A stretch of DNA of 61,224 bases from Symbiodinium natans (lineage: Eukaryota; Sar; Dinophyceae; Suessiales; Symbiodiniaceae), in contig CAJNDS010002785.1 in assembly GCA_905221605.1 (NCBI GenBank), positions 216,705 to 277,928 on the forward strand. Direction: 5' to 3'. Of this stretch, positions 26,001 to 55,002 are shown in pieces. The first letter of the stretch is position 1. Every line of letters starts with the position of its first letter. The notes under the pieces were generated by a model. That model made no database searches. It saw nothing but the letters and a program-made list of their open reading frames with translations, and was not told the DNA's origin. A program made the translations under genes and the position numbers.

Positions 26001-26519
26001 CGTTTTACAGTGTGTTTTTGCTCATTTGCAAATGCGTTCGTGCACCCTCTGCGGGGATCGTGGGTGTCGACATGCGTTTTACAGTGTGTTTTTGCTCATT
26101 TGCAAATGCGTTCGTGCACCCTCTGCGGGGATCGTGGGTGTCGACATGCGTTTTACAGTGTGTTTTTGCTCATTTGCAAATGCGTTCGTGCACCCTCTGC
26201 GGGGATCGTGGGTGTCGACATGCGTTTTACAGTGTGTTTTGCGCATTCGTAACTTCGTTCGCCGAACCCTCTGCCGTGATCGCACGCGTGCATTTTTTGT
26301 TAGGCGCTGACCTATTTTTCTGCTCTTTGTGTTCCAAAATGACTCTTTCTCGTGTTCCGAAATGACTCCCTGCTGTGTTCCAAAATGACTCCCTTCTGTG
26401 TTCCAAAATGACCCCTTACCCATAAATTAAGTTATCTTACATCTTATACGACATTGCCGGTTTCCTGGCAGACGGGCGAGATGCCGGCGCCCTACATGCC
26501 CGAAGTGGCCGGCGATGAG
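3110..26519 (+). CDS. PKG-type cyclic-nucleotide-dependent protein kinase (whole multi-exon gene, hosts a nested gene)
   Basis: The gene encodes CNB-A, a linker, CNB-B, CNB-C and an AGC kinase in one chain, which is the PKG layout; PKA keeps its CNB domains in a separate subunit. Exons placed by phase and conservation: 3116-3154, 3218-3268, 3360-3427, 3616-3697, 4063-4130, 4244-4286, 4453-about 4540, 5382-5426, 5668-5748, 5871-5918, 6007-6040, 13311-13335, 14632-14670, 14744-14774, 14967-14976, 15020-15059, 15285-15312, 15363-15444, 15611-15667, 15775-15808, 15878-15949, 16128-about 16193, 16397-16470, 16533-16572, 16733-16752, about 17150-17198, 17271-17309, 17397-17424, 17562-17606, 19218-19263, 19330-19367, 19845-19904, 20027-20035, 20129-20160, 21313-21350, 22147-22198, 22270-22315, 22384-22417, about 22495-22538, 22733-22774, 26472-26519. 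Most introns are GC-AG, some GA-AG or GT-AG. The start codon, parts of CNB-B, some N-lobe joints and the last exon are unresolved. An alternative is two adjacent kinase genes, but the CNB-B halves on either side of the isomerase complement each other. Confidence 0.8.
3116..4286 (+). CDS. Kinase gene: exons for cyclic-nucleotide-binding domain A
   Basis: Six exons join without frame breaks. They give a helical lead-in ([10 protein letters not shown], then [16 protein letters not shown]), the first beta strands ([19 protein letters not shown]), the [15 protein letters not shown] core, and the phosphate-binding cassette [18 protein letters not shown]. They end in the strand and helix LKIKRSDFQ. 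The cassette has the Gly-Glu pair and the Arg that bind the cyclic phosphate, so the domain should be functional. Animal PKG cassettes have Thr or Ser after the Arg; this one has Ala-Ala as in PKA regulatory subunits, so cGMP preference cannot be assumed. Donors are GC at 3155, 3269, 3428, 4131 and 4287, and GT at 3698. The first exon could begin at 3110 instead of 3116. Confidence 0.85.
4453..6040 (+). CDS. Kinase gene: basic linker and first half of cyclic-nucleotide-binding domain B
   Basis: Exon 4453-about 4540 encodes a Lys-rich linker ([20 protein letters not shown]). Its 3' limit is uncertain because the following intron opens directly into the 0.8-kb CA repeat. Exon 5382-5426 gives [14 protein letters not shown], matching the KTxED-xx-LI segment that begins CNB domains in alveolate PKGs. 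Exons 5668-5748, 5871-5918 and 6007-6040 continue with [33 protein letters not shown] and [11 protein letters not shown]. The domain stops there, in phase 1, before its phosphate-binding cassette. The cassette is found 7.3 kb further on, beyond the xylose isomerase gene. Confidence 0.8.
4571..5368. repeat. Interrupted (CA)n microsatellite, about 800 bp
   Basis: CA dinucleotides are interrupted regularly by ACCAAC and similar units, filling the intron between the linker exon and the KTPED exon of the kinase gene. Purine/pyrimidine alternation makes it a potential Z-DNA former. Both strands stay open in several frames (His-Thr and Cys-Val runs), but these are not genes. Confidence 0.95.
6041..6781 (+). 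other. Kinase-gene intron segment upstream of the nested isomerase
   Basis: A GC donor at 6041 opens the kinase intron. The 741 bases before the isomerase ATG hold a GA-rich stretch (6205-6275) and a short G run near 6391. I see no exon of the kinase here and no recognisable promoter. Any promoter and trans-splice acceptor for the nested gene would have to lie in this interval. Confidence 0.5.
6782..12967 (+). CDS. xylA: Xylose isomerase, class II, complete 13-exon gene nested in the kinase gene
   Basis: It interconverts D-xylose and D-xylulose (and glucose and fructose), needing two divalent metals. Exons: 6782-6921, 8310-8471, 8723-8786, 9043-9077, 9202-9261, 10192-10205, 10409-10458, 10761-11096, 11801-11862, 12080-12139, 12395-12522, 12640-12721, 12811-12967. 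They total 1350 nt, or 449 residues plus stop, the usual length of a class II enzyme. Every joint keeps phase. Visible landmarks are [14 protein letters not shown], the catalytic His in [30 protein letters not shown], the metal ligands in IEPK, NIEPNH, GSID and GWDTDEFP, and [11 protein letters not shown]; the C-terminus is [11 protein letters not shown]. Donors are 7 GC, 3 GT and 2 GA. The 14-nt and 50-nt exons (10192-10205, 10409-10458) are the least certain. The spliceosomal introns exclude bacterial contamination, though the family is mainly bacterial and plant. No targeting peptide is evident. Confidence 0.92.
7386..7450 (+). repeat. GC-hairpin dispersed repeat, copy 1
   Basis: The sequence has a CCCC...GGGG palindrome followed by a GGGGGGTTTGTCCCC hairpin and a CGAGCCCCAGGAAAG tail. 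Related copies are at 8166-8230, 29391-29450 and 37003-37060. All end in AAGCCCC or GAGCCCC followed by a purine-rich tract. Confidence 0.55.
8166..8230 (+). repeat. GC-hairpin dispersed repeat, copy 2
   Basis: It shares GACTACCCCAA, a GC-rich palindrome, the GGGGCTTGCCCC hairpin and the CAAGCCCCC tail with copy 1. It lies in the same isomerase intron and orientation. Confidence 0.55.
11511..11549. repeat. Dispersed 31-bp repeat with 9-bp inverted ends, copy 1
   Basis: TTGCATCCACAACTTCGTTG continues as AGTGTGGTAGG and is nearly identical to 61053-61084. In this copy it is bordered by CTTGCATCC and GGATGCAAG, giving a stem with a loop of about 21 bases. It lies in the isomerase intron 11097-11800. 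Confidence 0.6.
12968..14631 (+). other. Kinase-gene intron and exon region after the nested isomerase
   Basis: After the isomerase stop (12965-12967) the host gene resumes. Exon 13311-13335 restores SFGELAL of CNB-B in the phase left by the exon ending at 6040. A second possible piece near 14226 (MPEGRRKA) could supply the PRxAT part of the cassette, but I could not fix its borders. The rest is intron, including the ACT/ACC repeat at about 13775-14030. Confidence 0.45.
13311..14774 (+). CDS. Kinase gene: second half of cyclic-nucleotide-binding domain B
   Basis: 13311-13335 encodes QSFGELAL, the start of a phosphate-binding cassette, entered in phase 1 exactly as left by the exon ending at 6040. 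14632-14670 encodes [13 protein letters not shown], the end of a CNB fold (compare the usual LDRxxFxxLL). 14744-14774 encodes [10 protein letters not shown], the inter-domain helix. The strands between EGK and SFGEL, and the Arg of the cassette, are not accounted for; small exons may be missed or lost. Without that Arg the domain would not bind nucleotide. Confidence 0.65.
13775..14030. repeat. (ACT/ACC)n trinucleotide repeat
   Basis: About 250 bp of ACT, ACC and ACG triplets, readable as poly-Thr, poly-Leu or poly-Val depending on frame and strand. It is intronic and not coding. Confidence 0.95.
14967..15949 (+). CDS. Kinase gene: cyclic-nucleotide-binding domain C
   Basis: The exons read EFAQ (10-nt candidate microexon 14967-14976), [76 protein letters not shown], and [17 protein letters not shown] with ALLGPLK. 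All phases agree. The cassette [16 protein letters not shown] keeps Gly-Glu and Arg but has Lys where most cassettes have Pro. This CNB directly precedes the kinase domain, so by analogy with PKG it would be the domain that releases the catalytic site. Donors: GA 14977, GC 15060, GC 15313, GC 15445, GA 15668, GT 15809, GC 15950. Confidence 0.88.
16128..17198 (+). CDS. Kinase gene: inter-domain helix and kinase N-lobe
   Basis: 16128-16193 encodes [20 protein letters not shown], a charged helix linking CNB-C to the kinase. 16397-16470 encodes [18 protein letters not shown]; the Gly loop is GVGGFS. 16533-16572 encodes [10 protein letters not shown] with the ATP-binding Lys. 16733-16752 encodes ETVRSEK, whose Glu is the expected alpha-C partner of that Lys. 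About 17150-17198 encodes [17 protein letters not shown]. The joints at 16470/16533 and 16752/17150 are not resolved in phase, and the segment between 16573 and 16732 may hold another exon. Confidence 0.75.
17271..20160 (+). CDS. Kinase gene: hinge, catalytic loop, DFG-equivalent and activation loop
   Basis: Exons 17271-17309, 17397-17424, 17562-17606, 19218-19263, 19330-19367, 19845-19904, 20027-20035 and 20129-20160 join in phase. They give [95 protein letters not shown]. The catalytic Asp, Lys and Asn (RDLKPEN) and the phosphorylatable Thr of TTCGTPEYFAPE are present. The DFG motif reads DMG. The Cys-Gly-Thr of the activation loop depends on a 9-nt exon. Confidence 0.9.
17797..17905. repeat. 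GC-hairpin repeat followed by (GAA)n
   Basis: GGCCGTCGCGGCCGGG, then a CCCC...GGGG hairpin and CCCTAAAGTGCGCAG, runs into GAA repeats at about 17847-17906. The same arrangement recurs at 28776-28855. It lies in the kinase intron 17607-19217. The long plus-strand ORF through it (17797-18243) is Arg-rich and matches nothing I recognise. Confidence 0.6.
20027..20035 (+). CDS. Kinase gene: 9-nt microexon encoding part of the activation loop
   Basis: The exon is GTGTGGCAC, preceded by AAAAG and followed by a GC donor (GCCACC). The exon ending at 19904 leaves AC and the exon from 20129 begins G-CCG-GAG. With this piece the reading is T-T-C-G-T-P-E-Y-F-A-P-E; without it the highly conserved CGT is missing. 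Phases before and after agree exactly. Confidence 0.8.
20590..20663 (+). repeat. Dispersed repeat shared by a kinase intron and a kinesin intron, copy 1
   Basis: The segment TAATTTTAACGCTACGCGAC plus CCGCCTCGGCC is nearly identical to 40513-40582 in the kinesin gene, followed by a weaker similarity (GAGCATG...TCCGCA). Both copies are intronic and in the same orientation. Confidence 0.65.
20690..20830. repeat. Degenerate telomere-like tract, variants of GGGTTTA
   Basis: Variants of GGGTTTAGGG, GGTTGAGGG and GGTTCAAGG continue for about 140 bp. TTTAGGG-type repeats are the telomere unit of dinoflagellates and plants. This would be an interstitial, decayed tract inside the kinase intron 20161-21312. 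Confidence 0.6.
20870..20930. repeat. Poly-G runs
   Basis: Two G runs with spacers (about 20879-20890 and 20918-20926) follow the telomere-like tract. They are low complexity only, with potential for G-quadruplex. Confidence 0.7.
21313..22774 (+). CDS. Kinase gene: C-lobe and C-terminal extension
   Basis: 21313-21350 encodes [12 protein letters not shown]. 22147-22198 encodes [17 protein letters not shown]. 22270-22315 encodes [15 protein letters not shown]. 22384-22417 encodes [11 protein letters not shown]. About 22495-22538 encodes [13 protein letters not shown]. 22733-22774 encodes [14 protein letters not shown]. These follow the AGC-kinase order from the alpha-F helix to the hydrophobic-motif region, and the RLPxxPGG...WFxGFDWxAL run is typical of PKG and PKA. 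The residues between APEAC (20160) and DWWTLG, normally about ten including a GH motif, were not found. The joint at 22417/22495 is uncertain. Confidence 0.85.
23299..23393 (+). repeat. Left inverted-array end of the composite element
   Basis: Four tandem copies of (A/G)GGG(A/G)GTCATTTTGGAACGCG separated by CAA or TAAA, preceded by ATAATATAAGGG. The reverse complement array is at 26331-26421. Confidence 0.8.
23427..23905. repeat. TTGGTTTCC-type 9-bp minisatellite
   Basis: About 50 variant copies of a 9-bp unit (TTGGTTTCC, TATGGTTTC and similar). Because the unit is a multiple of three, it reads as open WFP, VSM or GNH-type repeats in several frames on both strands. Not a gene. Confidence 0.9.
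23906..24250. repeat. Approximately 120-bp satellite with GGGGGGGCTGCGCCCCCCC hairpin, first block
   Basis: Units run AAGCCGTGCAAGCTTGCTTC, AAAGCATATGAAACTTTTTT, GAAACCCATCATGCACGC, then TTTGCAAATGGGGGGG with a perfect G/C hairpin. About three copies, one lacking the hairpin. The block continues at 25113-25440 in the same orientation, so it was one array before the insertion between them. Confidence 0.85.
24251..25112. mobile_element. 862-bp non-autonomous insertion with ATATG target duplication
   Basis: ATATG occurs at both 24246-24250 and 25113-25117, and the satellite unit reads CATATGAAAC when uninterrupted. The ends are imperfect inverted repeats: GGGTTG-3nt-TCAAAAT at the left and ATTTTGA-3nt-CAACCC at the right. 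Inside, ATAAGGCGGCACCGAGGG occurs at both about 24334 and about 25045 in direct orientation. No coding capacity is recognised, so it looks like a MITE. Confidence 0.65.
25113..25440. repeat. Approximately 120-bp satellite, second block
   Basis: It continues the array interrupted by the 862-bp insertion, with the same unit and orientation, two full G/C hairpins and a truncated last unit at about 25390-25440. Confidence 0.85.
25455..26262. repeat. 74-bp satellite, about 11 copies
   Basis: Units start TGCGTTCGTGCACCCTCTGC; successive GTGCACCCT sites are mostly 74 bp apart (for example 25967, 26041, 26115, 26189). Both terminal copies are diverged in the same way (GCATTCGCAACTTCGT and GCATTCGTAACTTCGT). 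The unit has no stop in any plus frame, so a 347-codon ORF runs through it by chance. It is not a CRISPR array, as there are no unique spacers. Confidence 0.9.
26331..26421 (-). repeat. Right inverted-array end of the composite element
   Basis: Four copies of GTTCC(A/G)AAATGACTCCC-type units, the reverse complement of the left end, finishing ACCCCTTACCC. Confidence 0.8.
26472..26519 (+). CDS. Kinase gene: C-terminal tail exon
   Basis: After CTGGCAG the exon reads [16 protein letters not shown] in phase 0 and ends at an AG|GC donor. It continues FDWNALQ from 22774, where PKG and PKA have a TPPYxP-type tail. A stop is not reached here, so at least one more exon is needed. Confidence 0.75.
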
Positions 26520-26740
26520 GCCGCCCCCCTTGCACACCAGAAAGAGAGCGAGAGGGAGCGAAGGAGAGGGCATGAGCCGGGGAGCGCAATAATCGCGCCG
26601 GGCTTGTGGGCCTGAAGCCACACGATATAAGGAAAGAGCATGGGTGTGAGTGCAACACCTGAACGAGTAGTAGAAGAGTGGAGGAGTGGAAGGGCATAAA
26701 GTGTAACTTTCATTCTCTTTTATCCGTTGTGCGAGACGGG

Positions 26741-26897
<157 letters not shown>

Positions 26898-26952
26898 GGG
26901 CCGGCCTTCTTCGGGAGGGGGCCAAGCGTGCAGAGAGAGAGAGAGAGAGGGA

Positions 26953-26967
26953 CCATTTTGGCTCAAG
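26953..26967 (+). other. Relic of the dinoflagellate spliced leader
   Basis: CCATTTTGGCTCAAG matches the last 15 bases of the 22-base leader that dinoflagellates add to mRNAs by trans-splicing. It is followed by TCGGGG rather than the GT donor of an SL RNA gene, so it is better read as the 5' end of a reinserted mRNA copy. The same bases also fit a Pol III A box (TGGCTCAAGTCGG), with a B-box-like GGCTCGAACCT at about 27018, so a tRNA-like SINE head is the alternative. Confidence 0.55.
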
Positions 26968-28070
26968 TCGGGGGGAGGAACCCGCCCCCAAACCCCGGCT
27001 TGAGTCAGCCGCGCCACAGGCTCGAACCTCACAACCCTCGCCGCCCACTACACCCTAAAAGCAGTCAGGTTTCCGTTCGGGGGGCGCATGCCGGGTTGAG
27101 CCTTTGTTCGTCACCTGTGTTCACCCTAACTAGGTGAGCGAGGGAGCAGACCAAAACTCCTAGAGTACCATTAAATGCCATTCTCTTTGCCGCACTGTCG
27201 CTGACCATTATACCTCTTCCACCCTTCCTTGACGTTTATGCCAGTGTATGCCCCACCACAGTTGAAAGCCAATACCCCCACTGCCATGGCCAAAATCGCG
27301 GTGCACCAACATGGGGGGCGAGCCACTCCCAGAGCCCGAGACGCACGGGGACGCTTCGCGAGGAGGAAACAGAAAACCAGGCTTCGAGATGCGAGGGGGA
27401 GATTCACGCAGACCCGGACGACCCACGGCAAGCGGGAGCCGAAAGAGATGAAGGGGATCACACCAAATTCTGCACCAAGCACGCTCCACAGTGTCTTCCG
27501 GGAGTCAGCCAAGGCCTACAGGGAGCCACCCCTGAGACCATCGCCGCGTGGCTTGTCAAAGCACTACAGATTGAACAACGAACCTCGAGCCAGGCGTCGT
27601 CCCCATCCCAGCCAACTTCGCCACCGCCGCCAACGATACAGCCAGATGAATAACCACCGCTTGGTACAAGGGCAAGTGAAATAGCACAGAGGTCAAGACA
27701 AACACGGCAGAGAGGCGGGGCGAGACATAGAGGCAAGTGCACCCAAGAGACAGGAAGCGCCACGACCACTACCACAACTCCACGACAACCGCCAAGAGGC
27801 CACCACCCCCCAAGAAGATCCCCAAAGTTGCGGGGGACGACCCGGCCAGAAGCAGAACTGGAGACAGATCCCCAACAACACCTGCAAGGGCTACGAACGC
27901 AAGCACAACAGGCCATTCAGACACTACTACTCCTACAAGAACAGACAGCAGGATGACACGACCCTGGGAGTGCCAACGCCGCCGTCATCGTCCACAACGT
28001 CGTCGACTACCTCAACGGCACAGACAGTGAAAAACCCGAACGTGAAACCACAACCACGACTATGTCCACC
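26968..28070 (+). other. Region downstream of the spliced-leader relic, possible retroposed sequence
   Basis: A plus-strand open stretch (27229-27684) encodes a basic, Arg-rich peptide that contains two copies of RDARGRF. Other frames are also open to about 28030. No family is recognised. It could be a decayed retroposed mRNA or a gag-like piece. Codon structure gives no clear support. Confidence 0.3.
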
Positions 28071-28694
28071 TAACCCCAACTGAGGGTGATTCGTTGAGGA
28101 AAACAGCCTTCGTGTAAACACTTTCCGGGAGTACTGTAACACTCGTCCTCCCTCCCCTCGTGGGTCCCGAATGCTTATAGGTGATTGTGGGGGATCTTCG
28201 TTTGTTGGGGGGGGGGGGGGGAAATGGAAAGGCGCTTCGGAACAACCCCTTTACCTTGTCCATGCCAACCTGCTGGACCACTACTCTAACTTGAGATAGG
28301 ATTCTACACACTCCCCAGCCAGTGCCAAACCGTTGTGGGGGGAGCCTTCCCCGGCAGCGCTTTATCCACAGAGCTCTTGCTTTCTGTGACAAGCTTCCCA
28401 CAAAGTGCCATGGCCTGAATTCAGGGCGGTCTCACTCCACACACACCGATCGGTAGACCCAGGTCAACCCAGCAGAGGCTTCTGGGACAGCGTGTTTTTG
28501 CCAGGCACTAACAATCTGGGAGGAACCACACAGCCATACACTGTTCATCATGTTCGCCACACGTTCACTTCCATCGCTGACCGAGTTCCTCCTTGTTTTC
28601 ACTCCCTACCTGAACACACAGGGGGGGGGGTTGTGTCACACAACTCGGTGGAGCACGCCCATGAGGGCGGTCCCTTCGGGGGGCCATGTGCTGC

Positions 28695-28701
28695 GGAAGG
28701 A

Positions 28702-28766
<65 letters not shown>

Positions 28767-29060
28767 CAAGAACCGCTGGGCCGTCGTGGCCGGGGGACCC
28801 CTTTCGGGGGGACCCTCTTGAGCGTGGAGAAGAAGAAGAAGAAGAAGAAGAGAGTGCAGAGCGAGAGAGAGAGAGAGAGAGCGAGAGAGACAGAGCGACA
28901 GCGAGAGAGAGAGAGAGAGAGGGTGAGAGAGAGTGAGAGAGAGTGAGAGAGAGTGAGGGAGAGTGAGAGAGAGTGAGAGAGAGGACATCGCGCGCCCCGA
29001 GGGGCGGCCTCCCTGCGGGGGGGCCATGCGTGCAGAGAGAGAGAGAGAGAGAGTGAGTGA
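28695..29060. repeat. GA-rich microsatellites with GC-hairpin islands
   Basis: (GA)n at 28702-28764, a GGCCGTCG...hairpin with GAA repeats at 28776-28855, GA-rich 28861-28982, then CGAGGGGCGGCCTCCCTGCG and more GA. The hairpin part at 28776-28830 matches 17797-17850. The pieces GGGGGCCAAGCGTGCAGAGAG (about 26917), GGGGGCCATGTGCTGCGGAAG (about 28679) and GGGGGCCATGCGTGCAGAGAG (about 29019) are related. Confidence 0.75.
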
Positions 29061-29390
29061 GCACAGAGGACCCTAGGAGCAAGGTTTAGCCCCTTTTATT
29101 TTGATCGTGGCAAGACTGCTACCCAGAACAGAATCCAAAGAGCTAAAGGACACACAGCAAGTTTTCAGATGCGACGGTGCAGTAGGACTTTTGGAACCAG
29201 GGTTACGTGTTTGTTTGTGGGGCGCTGCAAGGGGCACAAAGACAACAGCACCGATTCTCACCGGTGGGACGAGAGGTGGGGGTCGCCCACGCCAATACGG
29301 CCGGGGAAAACGACACAGCACCGAGGGGCTGATAGACCTAACCAAACCCAGAGCCCACCGTCATACTTTCACCTGGACCTGACTCACCTC

Positions 29391-29505
29391 CGGGCGCGCC
29401 TGGTGCGCGGGGGGTTTCCCCCCAAGCCCTGCAGAAGAAGAAGAAGAAGAAGAAGAAGAAGAAGAAGAAGAAGAAGAAGAAAAAAAAGAAGAAAAAGAAG
29501 AGTGA
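29391..29505 (+). repeat. GC-hairpin dispersed repeat, copy 3, with (GAA)n tail
   Basis: GGCGCGCCTGGTGCGCGGGG leads into GGGGGGTTTCCCCCC, then AAGCCCTGCAG and about 22 GAA units. This is the clearest copy of the family seen at 7386, 8166 and 37003. Confidence 0.65.
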
Positions 29506-30189
29506 GAGAAAGTGAGAGAGAGTGAGAGAGCGTGAGAGAGGGTGAAAGAGAGAGAAAAAATGCAAAGAAAGAAAGAGAAAAAGATAGAGAGAGCGCTTTC
29601 GGAGGACCTCTCCAACTTCTTCGCTGACCCCAAGGCCTCTTTTTGTTTGACACTTTCTGCGCGAGGTGAAGGTTGGAAGTTCCGAGATTCCGAGTGAAGG
29701 AATCGGGGATTCCCCGAAGGAGTTTACAGAGTCGTTCCATTTTTCTCCGCCAGGGATGAAGTGGAAGGAATGAAGAGAATCATTTTGGAAGGCTTTTTTT
29801 ATAGGGCCGGTAGAATCGGTAGAAGAAGAGCGAGAGAGGGACAACCGAGGGAAGGGTTGGGGAGGAAGGAGCCTTCTCAGCAGGGAGAAGGAGAGGAGAA
29901 GGGAACGGCCAAGCCAGACGATTGCCGTGTGGTTGCGGAGGCTAAGGCAGGGCTCCCATGCCCCTCGCAAGAAGGTAAGACATGGGCAAGCAGCAGCAAG
30001 CAATACTGCAATGTTCGCGGAAGTATGCCCATGTGAACATCATTGCTGTAGAGCGAGGATACGCAATGGGAGCGAACAAGAGAGATGGTACCGGAAGCGC
30101 AAGCAAGAAGCCGCTTGATGCCTTGATGGCTCAATGGTTTGACGTGTGTTCTTTTGTGTGGTTTTCTTGTGTGATCCTCAAACTTCACA

Positions 30190-30337
30190 GGATATCCCAG
30201 AGCCGATGCCTTACCTGGACCCCGAGGACGGCGCGGGCCCCGTGCATACCAAGTCTCTGGGAACTGGAACATGTTCCAAGTGCGCTGAGAACAAGAGACC
30301 GAAACGTTCAGCTCGTTCACAAGTGATCGAGACATGA
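30190..30337 (+). CDS. Candidate last exon of the kinase gene
   Basis: After TTCACAG the frame reads DIPEPMPYLDPEDGAGP and continues to a TGA at 30335-30337. Phase 0 entry agrees with the AG|GC donor at 26519, and PEPMPYLDPED resembles the acidic, Pro-containing tails of AGC kinases. Against it, the remaining 30 residues (TCSKCAENKRPKRS...) are not typical and the intron would be 3.7 kb. It could instead belong to a separate small gene. Confidence 0.35.
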
Positions 30338-31479
30338 CGCGGAATGGACGCAGGGCACAAGCAGGGCTGAGCAACTCTGCAGACCTCTGCCCGGATGCAT
30401 GGATGTGGGCCACAAACATGGGACGTTCTACCCAGTCGGTGCATGTTGTCCACAGCATCCTCGGGATCGCTTCTTTGGGTTCCAAAGCCAAATGCGGTGC
30501 CTCACACCGTTTCCAGAGATTCATGTAGTTCTGTCTCCTTTGTCACATCTCTCAGGCTGGGACGAAGGGTTTGACACAGTGGAGTGAGACGTGACAGGAT
30601 CCCTCCAGACCATTGGAGCCTTCGGAAGCCATGCGCAGAATTCAATGTGCGGAGTGGTTGACAGCAAATGCTGCCCAACTGCCGACCTCTACCTCGTACA
30701 GTGTTCCCCGTAACCTGTATAACTGAATAACTGTACGACCCATACGTGCCGACACGACCCAACATACACCACACGTTGGACATCTCCTTAGCATTTCTTG
30801 TTTTCCAAACATGCTCCCCCATTGCCAAGAAGGTCGTATTTGCTCAGAGGCTGCGGTGCTGCGGGCTCTGGGACCGAGGGCCGCGAAGCGGCCTCTCACG
30901 TGGAGAGTCGAGGTGCGAAAAGAAGAGAGTTCCAGAGCGATCAAATCGAAATGTTCTGCTTCGCGCACTCTTCGCTGCTTTGCCATGTGCCGGCTTGCAT
31001 TTGGCCCCTTCACTGTCATGACTCAGGACATCTCATGATATGGGTGTCGCGTATGACCATTTTGCTTGGTGAGATGAACTTCATCGGGCAGTCATGCAGC
31101 AGAGCCCGGAAGTGCCATTGGACGACACGCTTACCCAGACTGCTAGAGATGCGACGCAAGCAAGCCACTAAACCACCAAACCAGCATTCTCTCATCTTCT
31201 CTCCATCAAATCGGAGCTGGCCTGCTGCTGCGCTTCCCCGGTGCCGGGGGAGGCTCGAAGACAACAAGCTGCGCAGGAGCCGCAGGAAAGCGAGTAGTCT
31301 GTGCAGTTCTCGTGAAGTGTGTTTTGGTGCTTCAGATACTTTCAACCAAGAAACCAGATGCATCCGGCCGTGCTTGGGACGGGCAACCGGACCTGACAGG
31401 CCATGGCAGATGCAGATGTCGGCACTACCACGGTGCAGGACTGCAAACGCAAATCTGATGTATTTAATAAATAAATAAA
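30338..31479. other. Spacer between kinase and kinesin genes
   Basis: No convincing exon on either strand. A stretch of TAAATAAATAAATTTAATGG lies at about 31466-31485. Open frames here are short and lack recognisable motifs. Confidence 0.4.
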
Positions 31480-31483
31480 TTTA

Positions 31484-55002
<23,519 letters not shown>

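Larger units (their letters stand above)
23299..26421. mobile_element. Composite element bounded by inverted arrays of a 22-bp unit
   Basis: The left end (23299-23393) has four direct copies of GGGGTCATTTTGGAACGCG-type units. The right end (26331-26421) has four copies of the reverse complement (GTTCCAAAATGACTCCC). Between them, in order, lie a 9-bp minisatellite, a roughly 120-bp satellite, an 862-bp insertion, more of the same satellite, and a 74-bp satellite. No transposase is visible. Multi-unit inverted ends resemble foldback-type elements. The whole fills most of the kinase intron 22775-26471, and its right end is 50 bp from the next exon. Confidence 0.65.

Noticed and set aside
25322-26365. 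347-codon ORF or CRISPR-like array
   Set aside because: It is the 74-bp satellite read in a stop-free frame; there are no unique spacers and the host is eukaryotic.
26953-26967. Functional spliced-leader RNA gene
   Set aside because: The first seven leader bases are missing, and the leader end is followed by TCGG instead of a GT donor.
27010-27030. tRNA gene
   Set aside because: Only a B-box-like GGCTCGAACCT is present; no cloverleaf arms or acceptor stem can be drawn.
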